Below, one piece after another: positions 44,891 to 53,154 of a DNA stretch of 56,587 bases. This DNA comes from Euryarchaeota archaeon UBA443 (lineage in GTDB: Archaea; Thermoplasmatota; Poseidoniia; Poseidoniales; Poseidoniaceae). The stretch is from positions 1 to 56,587 of the forward strand of contig DAKS01000030.1 in assembly GCA_002499195.1 (NCBI GenBank), given 5' to 3'. Numbering within the stretch: the first letter of the stretch is position 1; every line of letters starts with the position of its first letter. The translations under genes were made by a program, and so were the position numbers. The notes beneath the pieces are model-generated. The model searched no databases and was not told where the DNA came from. It was given only the letters and a program-made list of their open reading frames with translations.

Positions 44891-47800
44891 TCACTCGTTG
44901 TATTCAGCCCAATCTTCAGCGCCGGCTTCTCGGTACCACCAAGTGCCGACTTCATCTTCATACCATTCTGTTCCATACTCATCTACTGAGATGCCATCAT
45001 CGGCTTCCTGCTCTTCTTCAAGGGCCTCCTCAATCGCTTCTTCTTCCGTCTCTTCAACTTCCGAAATCAAAGAATCGCTTGGACGTTCAATAACTTCAGG
45101 TTCTTCGGAAATGGTTTTGTCTTCAAACTCATCGAGAGGTTTACCCTCTGGAATCTCAACGGGTTTATCTTCCTCTTCGGTGAGTTCAGGTACATTTCCA
45201 TCAAGTTCTTGATAGAACGATTCTTCCTCAAAGTCTGCTGATGCCTTGCGATAGAGGACAAATCCGATAGTTGCAATTATTAGGATACCTGCTCCAATTC
45301 CTCCCAAAAGAACAACATTGGAAGAACTCTTTTCTTCATCATCCGGTGTTGTTTCGACTTCAACAAATAGATCTGCCGTCCAAGTAACTACGGCGTTCTC
45401 CAACAGAGGTTGTCCTGCGATATCGTAATCACTTGCACTTGTAAGAAGTTGTATAGAGAACTCTTTTTCAACGCCCGCATCTTTTTGCCGCGCCCATAGT
45501 TGATCCTCATATTTGGGCTCAAAGGAAATCGAGAGCGACCCGTTTGCTGCAATGCCTATCGCTCCTGGTGATTTGAACAGGGACGGAGATTCTGTCACCG
45601 ACACCGTCACATCAACAGAAAACGGATTTAGATTTTCAACGATGCACTCGATTGGGTCATCAGCGGCTTGCTGGTTCGTGAGGATGGTTGCACTCTCGCA
45701 GGCTATGGTGACTGATTGGATGGATGTTGGAACCCACTCTGTTTCGGTTTGATTTGTTTCATTGTCCTGCGGGGGTACAACATATGCATTTAGTGAAACC
45801 GTAAGTAAGGTCGTTCCGAACATAACACGATCTCCTGAATCCACTGAAAACTCAATTCGGGACATATTCTCGAACGTTGATACAATTCGAACCTTTCCTG
45901 TCGATATTGTTTCGGAACCACTCATTGAAGCATTCTGAGATGTAGCGTTGAACGCCTCCCAAAGGATTGTTGTTCCTTCCAGCGATGTTTGATGTGCGGG
46001 GTTTACAGAATCAAGTGCGCTCAACGTGATGTTGATGTCAATCGCATCGTTCGCATCCATATCTACTGGCACAACCGGCCCTGCAAGTTCAACCAAAATT
46101 GCTGTACCCATTGAATCTGAAACAGTAGCAGATGTATAGGGTTGTGTATCAACAACCTCAATCGCTTGCATTGAAACTTCAATGTTCACAACACCATCCG
46201 AACTTGCAGAGAAATTGAGAAGGCTTTGCGGGATTGTCGAGTCATGGAGATCATCGACATCAACCGCAACCCATTGCCCAGTACTATCGCTTTGTCCATT
46301 GAGAACGAGTGTATCCGTTCCATAGGTCAGTGTCATCTCAAGTTGAGCGTTTTCGATTGCTACATTCTGTCCTGAATCATCAAGGTAATGTGAATATACA
46401 CTAAGCGACAACGGACTGTTTGATTCGAGAACATTCTCTGTCGCTTCATCAGGTCCTGATGAAACGGTTAGCGACAGTTGACTGTTGATGTAGGTGTTGT
46501 TAAACGCAGTTGTTGGCCCTGCAAACGGCAACGGAAGTGTTGCGTTATCATATACATCGATGGCTGCAACAGCAACCCAATATTGATGACCGTCTTGAAT
46601 TGTTTCCGCGGGTATTGTACCTGATGCATCAACGTATGTACTGGTTTGAGAAATCTCCACCTCGGTTGTTGTGGATGATACGGTTGAAACGGCTTGGTAG
46701 GTGACGCCATCGATTGAGTAATCCTTGCTCGAGGTTGTTTCATTGTTGAAACCGTTTGCGTTCAAGTCAGATTTAGCGACGTAAACCCTGTATTCTACGA
46801 CTCCAGAGTCAATGCTTGAATCCCAAGTTACTTTCATTGGCGCTGATGCGGTTTCGGTGTCAAGATCGACCAGTTGAACGTTTGTGACCGCCGCAGGAGC
46901 CGGTGGGTTCGGAATTGTAACTTGAAGCGGTTGTGAGAGATTGCTAACGACTCCGAATGAATGAAGTGAACGAACTACATAGCTATAGGTCGAACCAATG
47001 TCAACAAGAGTATCAGTGTAAGAATTCTGCCCCGTAACCTCGGCGTAGGACGAGGTATAATCAAATGGAGTTGACGAGGTCATCCTGAAAATTTGAAAAT
47101 GCTGGAGTTCAGAACCAAACTCAGATAATGCTTGCCATTCAATGGTAACGCCATTTTCAGTTAATGTTTGAACCGATAGTAATGGGGTTGGAGGAAGGGC
47201 AAGATTTGGCGCGCCGAGTGTGTAATTCATACTCAGATAAGTAGCATCAAATTGGCCGGGTTTTGTCGTTTCAACGGGTAATGTCACAGCGAAAGACCCT
47301 GCGCCAGGAAGCATTTGTTGATTTAGCGAATTGCTCAAAGATCCTATGATTCCTGCACTTGTTGTAACTGAAAACTCAATATCGTAAGCGATATCAAGAT
47401 CTGTGAAATTAGCGGTACCATTCGAATTGCTTGAGAGCGACATCATGTTTGTCACCATCTCAATCCCGTAACTATCCGACAATCCAGGGTATGCTGGAAG
47501 GAAGGGGGAAATCGAGTCGCGAATAGTATTGTCAGTATCGCTGATAGTCAAGACATCGATGTGAGAGATTGTGGTGCTTGAGTAACCTGCAGCCCACAAA
47601 TCATCGTCTCCATCAACATCGGTATCGATTGAAAGATTGTGCCATGCTCCAATGAATACGCCCTGAAGAACTTCCCCCGCGAGTACGAATTGATCCATCA
47701 AGCCATCTTGATTAATGTCTGAAACTTGAATGTCTCTTGGGACAGAATAAGGCGTTAGCGGGGAGTTGCTAGGGGTTCCTAGTCCAGTTGGAGATATTGA

Positions 47801-49189
47801 GCGGATTCCAATATCTCCTTCGATCGTTGAAGGATTTCCGTCTCCAGGCTGTGGGTTTGGAGTGAGCAGGGAAATGGTTCCGTCATTGCTATAATCAACA
47901 ACTGTAGCATTCAATGGTTCGAGAACGTCCAATATTTCTACTTGATTCCATCCTGTCTGATTATTGACAATAATGACGGATTCTGTTTGTTTGGCAGTCA
48001 GGAAGTCGATATCTCCGTCTCCATCAAAATCGCCGGGGATTGATGCTGATGTAAGGTTACGGAATTTGAAAATGTTCGAATTTAGTTGTCCGTTTACAGC
48101 ATCGTAGGTGATTTCTGTGGCATCGTTCCAGGCATCGGAAACAATGATTACGTTTTCACTTCGGTCAAAGAAATCATCTACCCATAGACTACGCATTCTT
48201 GTTCGTCCCTGTCCGAAATTCCAACGATATACGGGAATATCATCGTCTTGGCGTACAACATCTGAAGAGCCATTAAACAAGGTCAAAGAAACAAGCCCTT
48301 GTCCACTAAATCCATGGATTGTGATGAAATCTGGGTAACCATCTCCATTCATGTCAGCGATTTGAACATCGACTGGACTGCTTGTAATATTGACAAAGAG
48401 AGATGATTCATAGGTCATCGTCGTAGTATTGTAATAGTGAATACACATCATTGAACTTCCCGTTGAGAAAGTTACAACATCATCATGAGAATCATTGTTC
48501 ATGTCAGCAATTCGCATCTGATCTGAATTGATACATGTCGATGTCCAATTACTCAAACTGTATTGCATCGTTGTTTGATTGCTCTCTACAACAGCAAAGC
48601 CTGTGTTCACTCCAGTGGTGGAATTTTGTCTTGAGAAGACGAACGCATCGGTCAAATCATCACCATTGGAATCGCCGAGCATCATGTGCCGCACAGCTCC
48701 TACCGGAACATATTGGGCATCAATTTCCGGCGAATATGTTATGTTCGCTTGACTTGATTGGAGAGTAGCATTCTTTGGAAGCAAAATGGGCGAGGGCATA
48801 CCTGAACTGTTGTTCAATTGGACGGTATCGAACGTTGCACCTGTTTGGAATGTATTCTGATGCGCTAAGTCGCCGTAGCCAATTCCAGAATAGGACCAAA
48901 TCGTATCGCCAGTGCTACTATTGATCCAAACACTGCCCGGGGTGTTCGCAACTGATTGGCCTTCCACTACAAACGATGCATCTTGGAACGTTACGTTCCT
49001 TTCAAGATCCAATTGAAGATCCGTCGAAGTGTTGTTCCCATCTGATGTTACAGTGATTGAAGATGCCCCTCCAGCGAACGTATTGACTTGCGTTGTACCA
49101 CTTGCAAAAGATTGCGGGACAAAGAAGATTGGAGTGAGGAACAACACCACTAGGATAAGCGTTTTTTTATTCATGCGCGTTTCTTGCAT
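44891..49189 (-). CDS. Giant secreted FG-GAP/FN3 surface protein with C-terminal anchor
   Basis: About 1432 residues. A signal peptide (ending SFASG) opens the chain. An N-terminal lectin-like region precedes FG-GAP/VCBS-type calcium loops (DSNGDDLTDAF, DMNNDSHDDVV, DMNGDGYPDFI, DFDGDGDIDFL, DINQDGLMDQF, DTDVDGDDDLW; about 180-540), probably an integrin-like propeller. Two FN3-like modules (about 680-880) and several beta-sandwich modules follow. One helix (about 1290-1312) leads to an acidic cytoplasmic tail ending in an aromatic motif (GTEWYEDEVGTWWYREAGAE, then DWAEYNE). The start is chosen at the second of two adjacent ATGs for GGTG spacing; ATGs at 49192 and 49174 are alternatives. The PAC2 gene lies downstream. 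Likely adhesion or envelope role. Confidence 0.87.
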   Translation of the reverse strand: MQETRMNKKTLILVVLFLTPIFFVPQSFASGTTQVNTFAGGASSITVTSDGNNTSTDLQLDLERNVTFQDASFVVEGQSVANTPGSVWINSSTGDTIWSYSGIGYGDLAHQNTFQTGATFDTVQLNNSSGMPSPILLPKNATLQSSQANITYSPEIDAQYVPVGAVRHMMLGDSNGDDLTDAFVFSRQNSTTGVNTGFAVVESNQTTMQYSLSNWTSTCINSDQMRIADMNNDSHDDVVTFSTGSSMMCIHYYNTTTMTYESSLFVNITSSPVDVQIADMNGDGYPDFITIHGFSGQGLVSLTLFNGSSDVVRQDDDIPVYRWNFGQGRTRMRSLWVDDFFDRSENVIIVSDAWNDATEITYDAVNGQLNSNIFKFRNLTSASIPGDFDGDGDIDFLTAKQTESVIIVNNQTGWNQVEILDVLEPLNATVVDYSNDGTISLLTPNPQPGDGNPSTIEGDIGIRSISPTGLGTPSNSPLTPYSVPRDIQVSDINQDGLMDQFVLAGEVLQGVFIGAWHNLSIDTDVDGDDDLWAAGYSSTTISHIDVLTISDTDNTIRDSISPFLPAYPGLSDSYGIEMVTNMMSLSSNSNGTANFTDLDIAYDIEFSVTTSAGIIGSLSNSLNQQMLPGAGSFAVTLPVETTKPGQFDATYLSMNYTLGAPNLALPPTPLLSVQTLTENGVTIEWQALSEFGSELQHFQIFRMTSSTPFDYTSSYAEVTGQNSYTDTLVDIGSTYSYVVRSLHSFGVVSNLSQPLQVTIPNPPAPAAVTNVQLVDLDTETASAPMKVTWDSSIDSGVVEYRVYVAKSDLNANGFNNETTSSKDYSIDGVTYQAVSTVSSTTTEVEISQTSTYVDASGTIPAETIQDGHQYWVAVAAIDVYDNATLPLPFAGPTTAFNNTYINSQLSLTVSSGPDEATENVLESNSPLSLSVYSHYLDDSGQNVAIENAQLEMTLTYGTDTLVLNGQSDSTGQWVAVDVDDLHDSTIPQSLLNFSASSDGVVNIEVSMQAIEVVDTQPYTSATVSDSMGTAILVELAGPVVPVDMDANDAIDINITLSALDSVNPAHQTSLEGTTILWEAFNATSQNASMSGSETISTGKVRIVSTFENMSRIEFSVDSGDRVMFGTTLLTVSLNAYVVPPQDNETNQTETEWVPTSIQSVTIACESATILTNQQAADDPIECIVENLNPFSVDVTVSVTESPSLFKSPGAIGIAANGSLSISFEPKYEDQLWARQKDAGVEKEFSIQLLTSASDYDIAGQPLLENAVVTWTADLFVEVETTPDDEEKSSSNVVLLGGIGAGILIIATIGFVLYRKASADFEEESFYQELDGNVPELTEEEDKPVEIPEGKPLDEFEDKTISEEPEVIERPSDSLISEVEETEEEAIEEALEEEQEADDGISVDEYGTEWYEDEVGTWWYREAGAEDWAEYNE

Positions 49190-49292
49190 CATGCCACCTT
49201 TTCTAGGACAGAACAAACTTCTACTTCAAATCAATGACTGTTATGTGGTTCGATTTTTATTAAAACTCGGAGATATTTTCAACGGTTGGCGA

Positions 49293-49299
49293 TTATACA
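49293..49299 (+). promoter_or_regulatory. TATA-like box of the winged-helix-like gene
   Basis: TTATACA about 33-36 bases before ATG 49329. An AT-rich stretch around 49252-49264 may serve the divergent giant surface-protein gene. Confidence 0.4.
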
Positions 49300-49328
49300 A
49301 ACATTATCAAGGGGATTCTTTCCGTAGA

Positions 49329-49838
49329 ATGAATACTATGGCGAGCGAATCCAAAATTATCATCACTGCGGGCGATTTGGAAATCGATGTGAGCGGAGCA
49401 ACTGTAGAGGTCGATGCTCGCCTCATCCAAATGCGTCATGACGACACATGGGCCATCGTTCTTGAACGGCTTCGAGATGCCCGAGATGCTGCCATTGACG
49501 CTGCCATTGATGCAGCAAGAGATGTCGGGCTGCCAAATCGTGGGTCTGCATTCCGAGCACTTGTGGAAAACTGTTCATTGAGTAAGAAACCTGATCAAGT
49601 TCTTGCAGCCATTCATTACCTTAGGGATGTTGAAAACGTATCGGATAGCCCTCCGAGAGTGATCAACCAGTTGTTTTCTGATGCTGGCATCGAACCTCCT
49701 GGTAATCTCAGCCTCTATCTCAACAGACTCAAAGAACGTGGTTTCCTTATTGTTCCCGCTGAATATGGAGATAAGAACAGATTTTCACTTCTAACCGATG
49801 CTGGAAAAGCACACCTCGATAAACGGTCAACATCCTGA
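49329..49838 (+). CDS. Protein with probable winged-helix C-terminal domain
   Basis: A 169-residue protein with no firm family. The N-terminal part has short beta strands (KIIITAGDLEIDVSGATVEVD) and an Ala/Asp/Arg-rich helix with a small tandem repeat (DAAIDAAIDAARD). The C-terminal 80 residues (PDQVLAAIHYLRDVENV...VINQLFSDAGI...LSLYLNRLKERGFLI...RFSLLTDAGKAHLD) have the helix and wing spacing of a winged-helix fold seen in several archaeal accessory proteins. ATG 49329 or 49338; the frame stays open to 49029 but that part is antisense to the surface-protein gene. It overlaps nothing and precedes a pentapeptide-repeat gene by seven bases. Confidence 0.65.
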   Translation: MNTMASESKIIITAGDLEIDVSGATVEVDARLIQMRHDDTWAIVLERLRDARDAAIDAAIDAARDVGLPNRGSAFRALVENCSLSKKPDQVLAAIHYLRDVENVSDSPPRVINQLFSDAGIEPPGNLSLYLNRLKERGFLIVPAEYGDKNRFSLLTDAGKAHLDKRSTS

Positions 49839-49845
49839 GCGTCAT

Positions 49846-50304
49846 ATGGTAATGTCCGGCGGAGGAGGGGATGACCCCCGAGATGATTCCGATCCGGCGA
49901 AATCAGTGGTCATCGATTGTTCCTTTCAGAACCATGCCAAAGCAATATTCAGGAAAGGTCGTCACCAAGGTTCTACATTCAGAAGGGCTATTCTTGACGG
50001 GGCTGATTTAACTGAAGGGGATTTTTCTGAATGTGATTTTCGTCGGGCTTCTATGGTTGAAGCAGATTTGATGAAATCTGCTTTTGATGGAGCCGATTTT
50101 AGAGGGGCTGATCTAAGAAAGGCTCGATGTAATCTTTCGAATTTCCGAAATTGTCAGATGGAAGGTGCTGATCTGCGAGGTATTCGTGGAAAGTATGCGA
50201 TTTGGCAAGGAAGTGATTGGTGGAATGCAATTCTGAACGAAGATTTAGAAAAAGCACTCTCAAAGAAATGGCCTAAGCCAAAGGATCATTCAGACTCATC
50301 TTGA
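49846..50304 (+). CDS. Pentapeptide-repeat protein
   Basis: About 152 residues. After a Gly/Asp-rich start (SGGGGDDPRDDSDP), consecutive five-residue repeats of A(D/N)LxX type run through the middle (ILDGADLTEGDFSECDFRRA, MVEADLMKSAFDGADFRGAD), which fold as a right-handed square beta helix. About eight to ten repeats are visible. Some relatives bind DNA gyrase or act in other binding roles; none can be inferred here. It follows the winged-helix-like gene closely, so they are probably cotranscribed. It overlaps the convergent membrane-protein gene by 19 bases. Confidence 0.8.
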   Translation: MVMSGGGGDDPRDDSDPAKSVVIDCSFQNHAKAIFRKGRHQGSTFRRAILDGADLTEGDFSECDFRRASMVEADLMKSAFDGADFRGADLRKARCNLSNFRNCQMEGADLRGIRGKYAIWQGSDWWNAILNEDLEKALSKKWPKPKDHSDSS

Positions 50305-50891
50305 ACAATTTCAACTTTGTTTGCTTCATCAAAAGCTAATCTTGCCCTTGCATTAATCAATGGCAGAAGAGCCATTGCTCCACACAAAAAAGCACAAACT
50401 CCACACAAATAACCTGTGATTTCATAGGTTTGAATAAGCATTGACTCATTCAGATGTTCTTTTGCAGCATTGTAAATGGTGACGTTTCCAAAGATCCCCC
50501 CGATGAGTGAAATTCCTGCACCGGATAGAGCCAATTTTCCTCCAATGGGTTTCATGAGATACAGTAGCACGCTTCCAACGATAACAAGACCGCTCCCCAC
50601 TGTCAATGATACTCCGCGAACAAGGTATCCGTTTTGTTCGTTGACCTCTTTGTGGAATTCTTGAAATTGCTCGATGCTGAGATTTTCTCCTTGTTCGTTT
50701 GGAACATTGATCAATGTTTCAATTTGATTTTCGGAGAGCGTTTCTGCTCGATGGTTTGAAAGATCTGCATATCCGAGAATTGCGAAGAAAATACCTCCAA
50801 GAAGCAAAAGGATTGCAACCGTCTTTGGACCCTTATGATCCGGACGAACAGCGAACATATCTGGAACATCACTATTCATCATTTCATTCAT
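50286..50891 (-). CDS. Four-helix membrane protein of unknown function
   Basis: About 201 residues with four hydrophobic helices (TVAILLLLGGIFFAILGY; VSLTVGSGLVIVGSVLLYLM; LALSGAGISLIGGIFGNV; YLCGVCAFLCGAMALLPLI), a polar loop of about 40 residues between helices 1 and 2, and an acidic end. No family recognised. The start codon is uncertain (ATGs at 50891, 50882 and 50879); 50891 overlaps the end of the thioesterase gene by eight bases, suggesting an operon. Confidence 0.7.
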   Translation of the reverse strand: MNEMMNSDVPDMFAVRPDHKGPKTVAILLLLGGIFFAILGYADLSNHRAETLSENQIETLINVPNEQGENLSIEQFQEFHKEVNEQNGYLVRGVSLTVGSGLVIVGSVLLYLMKPIGGKLALSGAGISLIGGIFGNVTIYNAAKEHLNESMLIQTYEITGYLCGVCAFLCGAMALLPLINARARLAFDEANKVEIVQDESE

Positions 50892-51300
50892 CTCTTCGAC
50901 AGGCTTCAAGACCTTGGCGCAAATCATCTGGAATTGTTCTTCGTTTCATTGAATCCATATCGACACAAACCGTTACCTGTGATGATGTCCAGAGCAATTC
51001 CTCATTTTGATTGTGAAATTCATAACGCCATGTACACGAAGACTCGCCAATCGTATCGATCCAAATCGTTGCGATAATCGTATCTCCATAACGCAAAGGG
51101 GCATGGAAGTCTGATTCTACATGGACTACTGGAAATCCAGTTTTCCGACTCAAGAGCAAATCAGCGTATCGGATATCGCAAATCTCCTTCCAAGCATCCT
51201 CAAAAAAACGGTGTGCAAGGTCAAAGATTCTTGGATAGTAAGCGATGTTTGCCAAATCAACCATTGGAAAATCAACGCCCCGTTCAAGTTGAACTGCCAT
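50884..51300 (-). CDS. Hot-dog-fold acyl-CoA thioesterase (4HBT family)
   Basis: About 138 residues with the 4-hydroxybenzoyl-CoA thioesterase pattern: FPMVDLANIAYYPRIFDLAHRFFEDAW (Asp near 15 and the aromatic core), VESDFHAPLRYGDTI and VTVCVDMDS. It would hydrolyse acyl-CoA esters; substrate unknown. ATG 51300 is preferred for length, but a TTG at 51345 lies about 23 bases from a TATA-like box and could be a leaderless start adding 15 residues. It is divergent from tRNA-Arg, with an inverted repeat between them. Confidence 0.83.
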   Translation of the reverse strand: MAVQLERGVDFPMVDLANIAYYPRIFDLAHRFFEDAWKEICDIRYADLLLSRKTGFPVVHVESDFHAPLRYGDTIIATIWIDTIGESSCTWRYEFHNQNEELLWTSSQVTVCVDMDSMKRRTIPDDLRQGLEACRRDE

Positions 51301-51342
51301 ACACTGCCTAGGAGAATAAGCAGTATGAACTCTTGTACGAGC

Positions 51343-51362
51343 CAACGGATTCCATTCCGTTG
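51343..51362. repeat. Inverted repeat between the thioesterase and tRNA-Arg promoters
   Basis: CAACGGA (51343-51349) and TCCGTTG (51356-51362) are perfect seven-base arms around a six-base centre (TTCCAT). They lie just beside the shared TATA-like region. Confidence 0.4.
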
Positions 51363-51364
51363 CG

Positions 51365-51372
51365 CTTATATC
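51365..51372 (+). promoter_or_regulatory. TATA-like box, possibly bidirectional
   Basis: CTTATATC lies about 30 bases before the tRNA-Arg gene. Its complement GATATAAG could serve the divergent thioesterase gene. Confidence 0.4.
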
Positions 51373-51398
51373 AAGTCGGCAGGTGGAGCAATTACCCC

Positions 51399-51475
51399 GG
51401 CCCCTTGGGGTAGTTTGGATATCCTTCGACCCTGCGGAGGTTGAGACCCGTGTTCGAATCGCGGAGGGGCCGCCA
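51399..51475 (+). tRNA. tRNA-Arg (anticodon GCG)
   Basis: A cloverleaf folds cleanly. The acceptor stem GGCCCCT pairs perfectly with AGGGGCC, followed by discriminator G and an encoded CCA. The D arm contains GGGTAG...GGA; the anticodon stem CGACC/GGTTG encloses the loop CTGCGGA with U33 and anticodon GCG at 51434-51436; the T arm is CCGTG-TTCGAAT-CGCGG. No intron. The D stem is slightly imperfect (a G-U and a U-U in my alignment) and the variable loop has four bases. It would read CGC and CGU arginine codons. It ends three bases before the stop of the convergent unknown gene. Confidence 0.9.
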
Positions 51476-51477
51476 AA

Positions 51478-52365
51478 TCACGAGGCTGCTTGCTGAGCAC
51501 GGTCGTTTTCGATACGTTGAGCAACAGGAGCGTGGTGCTTCGCAACCGCCTGCATGAAATATTCATCCGAAGCATATGGCTCATCGTGGATGAGAACTCT
51601 GGGCGAATCTGAAAGCAACTCGAGAATCGACATTACATCGTCATAATGGTAACTGTACTCGAAAAGAGATGAATCCTCGACGACCTTGGTCCACTTTCGC
51701 TGATTCTTTTTCTTGAACCAGATGGTAAGTCCGTGAACTAATGGATTGGAATCGGAGACTCTCCATCTCCAACCATCCGTTCCTTTGATTTCAGCAGCTG
51801 ATTCCTCGGCCTTGAGTTCAGCGGCAGTAGTGGATTCAATCCATGTTTTCATCGCTGCTGAGGCTGGGCTGACGCTGAGGCCATACAATTGCAGCATCGC
51901 TCTTCGCAAAGGACCATGCGCAGGTTGATGGATGAATTTGTCATCGTTGAGGAGCATCAAAAAATACGAATCTAAGACATCACACCCAGGCAGGTCTGTG
52001 ACGTTTTTGTAATCTGGTTGAATACAAACACTTGTTTCTCGGCCCTTGAGTTCCCCTTTTCTTGTTGTTTTTGTTGCATTGAGTCCACTCCCTCCTGCAA
52101 ACGGATTCTTGAGTTTGGAAAGGACTGATTCTAGCGGAATTGTGTATGTTGCAAGGTTGCCGAGAATAATGATGTTCTCTGCATCAAATATGATTTTATC
52201 GGGATTCTTGTTAATGGTTTTCATCAAATAATCGAATGAGGTCTGCATCGCCGTAAAACTTGCATCTATTCTCCCTTGAAATTGCTCAAGCTTCTTTGTT
52301 TGATATTCAGTCGAGGGAGATGGGTGCTCGACTTCTTCTTCTAATCCGTGAGATTCTTCGTCCAT
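51478..52365 (-). CDS. Unknown soluble protein
   Basis: A 295-residue protein of no family I recognise. The first 30 residues are acidic and low complexity; a helix-rich part (about 30-70) precedes a mixed alpha/beta body with Trp-rich strands (DGWRWRVSDSNPLVHGLTIW, about 190-215). No signal peptide, membrane helix, zinc site or nucleotide motif seen. Codon use and composition look like the neighbours. The stop lies three bases from the tRNA-Arg end on the other strand. The HAD phosphatase gene precedes it by 30 bases in the same direction, so they may be cotranscribed. Confidence 0.7.
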   Translation of the reverse strand: MDEESHGLEEEVEHPSPSTEYQTKKLEQFQGRIDASFTAMQTSFDYLMKTINKNPDKIIFDAENIIILGNLATYTIPLESVLSKLKNPFAGGSGLNATKTTRKGELKGRETSVCIQPDYKNVTDLPGCDVLDSYFLMLLNDDKFIHQPAHGPLRRAMLQLYGLSVSPASAAMKTWIESTTAAELKAEESAAEIKGTDGWRWRVSDSNPLVHGLTIWFKKKNQRKWTKVVEDSSLFEYSYHYDDVMSILELLSDSPRVLIHDEPYASDEYFMQAVAKHHAPVAQRIENDRAQQAAS

Positions 52366-52395
52366 ACATGTATCTTAATTCAACAGTATTTGAAC

Positions 52396-53082
52396 TCAGG
52401 AAGGCCAGTTAACTATTTCCCAATCGTGTTTTTTAGCGTGCTTCTGCAAAGAAGATTCTGGATTTACAGCGATGGCGTGACCACATATTTGCATGAACCA
52501 GGAATCGGCAAGCGTGTTGCCATATCCATAGCACTTCGATAGATCGTGACCATTCTTTGCAGCATCTTGTTCCACGATTGGCACCTTTCCTTTGCGGCGA
52601 GGGAGGGCCCATCCTCGTTCCGAGCCTGAAAGCCAACCGTCGCGTGATTCGGGTCCACAGCCGTATACTTCGTCCATATTGAGGACTCGAGCCATCGCTT
52701 CAGCCATCGGAGCGACTGTCGCAGTGACCAATACCAATCTATGTCCCTGTTTTCGATGCCATTCAAGGCGTTCCCAGGCCCCTTGTGATATCTTGGGTTT
52801 GAGAATAGAGGTTGCAATCTCCTCAGAATATTGCTCAAGAATGCGCCACGATGCAAGCGATAAGTGGCCTCGATTACGGAGAGCGTCGTAAGGAGATTTG
52901 CCTGTAAGAAGGCCGAATGTCGCCCCGAGAATCCATGCGGCAGTAGCATGTGGAATCCTCCAAGGCCTACGCTTTGCAAGAACGCCTGTCAATGTCTTTT
53001 CGCTTGAAGCGTTCAACAATGTCCCATCAAGATCGAAGTATGCCGCAACCTGACTCTCTTCGCCCATGGCATGAGCAGACAT
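52396..53082 (-). CDS. HAD-superfamily subfamily IB phosphatase
   Basis: A 228-residue HAD hydrolase, phosphoserine-phosphatase-like class IB. Motif I is YFDLDGTLL (Asp nucleophile near 16), motif II VTAT (Thr), and motif III is GYGNTLAD: the first Asp of GDSxxD is replaced by Asn, as in some class IB relatives. A helical cap lies between motifs I and II. Substrate unknown; lipid-phosphate or phosphoserine-type substrates are usual for the class. Its promoter region is shared with the divergent cupredoxin-MFS gene. Confidence 0.83.
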   Translation of the reverse strand: MSAHAMGEESQVAAYFDLDGTLLNASSEKTLTGVLAKRRPWRIPHATAAWILGATFGLLTGKSPYDALRNRGHLSLASWRILEQYSEEIATSILKPKISQGAWERLEWHRKQGHRLVLVTATVAPMAEAMARVLNMDEVYGCGPESRDGWLSGSERGWALPRRKGKVPIVEQDAAKNGHDLSKCYGYGNTLADSWFMQICGHAIAVNPESSLQKHAKKHDWEIVNWPS

Positions 53083-53115
53083 ACAGAACTCATGAGTTAG
53101 TCGGTTGATTTGCTC

Positions 53116-53150
53116 TCCCTAAGGTTATAATCAAGTGATTAATCCCTAAG
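53116..53150. promoter_or_regulatory. Compound operator-like element with TATA box, shared divergent promoter
   Basis: TTATAA at 53125-53130 sits 28 bases before ATG 53155 (leaderless start) and could also serve the HAD gene. Overlapping it is a 14-base palindrome, TAATCA-AG-TGATTA (53128-53141). Both are flanked by direct copies of TCCCTAAG at 53116-53123 and 53143-53150, 27 bases apart. Confidence 0.5.
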
Positions 53151-53154
53151 CGTG

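Noticed and set aside
44751..45212. Plus-strand Ser-rich frame of about 150 residues
   Set aside because: Antisense of the acidic tail of the giant surface protein; same artefact as above.
49029..49328. N-terminal extension of the winged-helix-like gene
   Set aside because: It overlaps the signal-peptide end of the divergent surface-protein gene and lies upstream of a TATA box; ATG 49329 is more likely.
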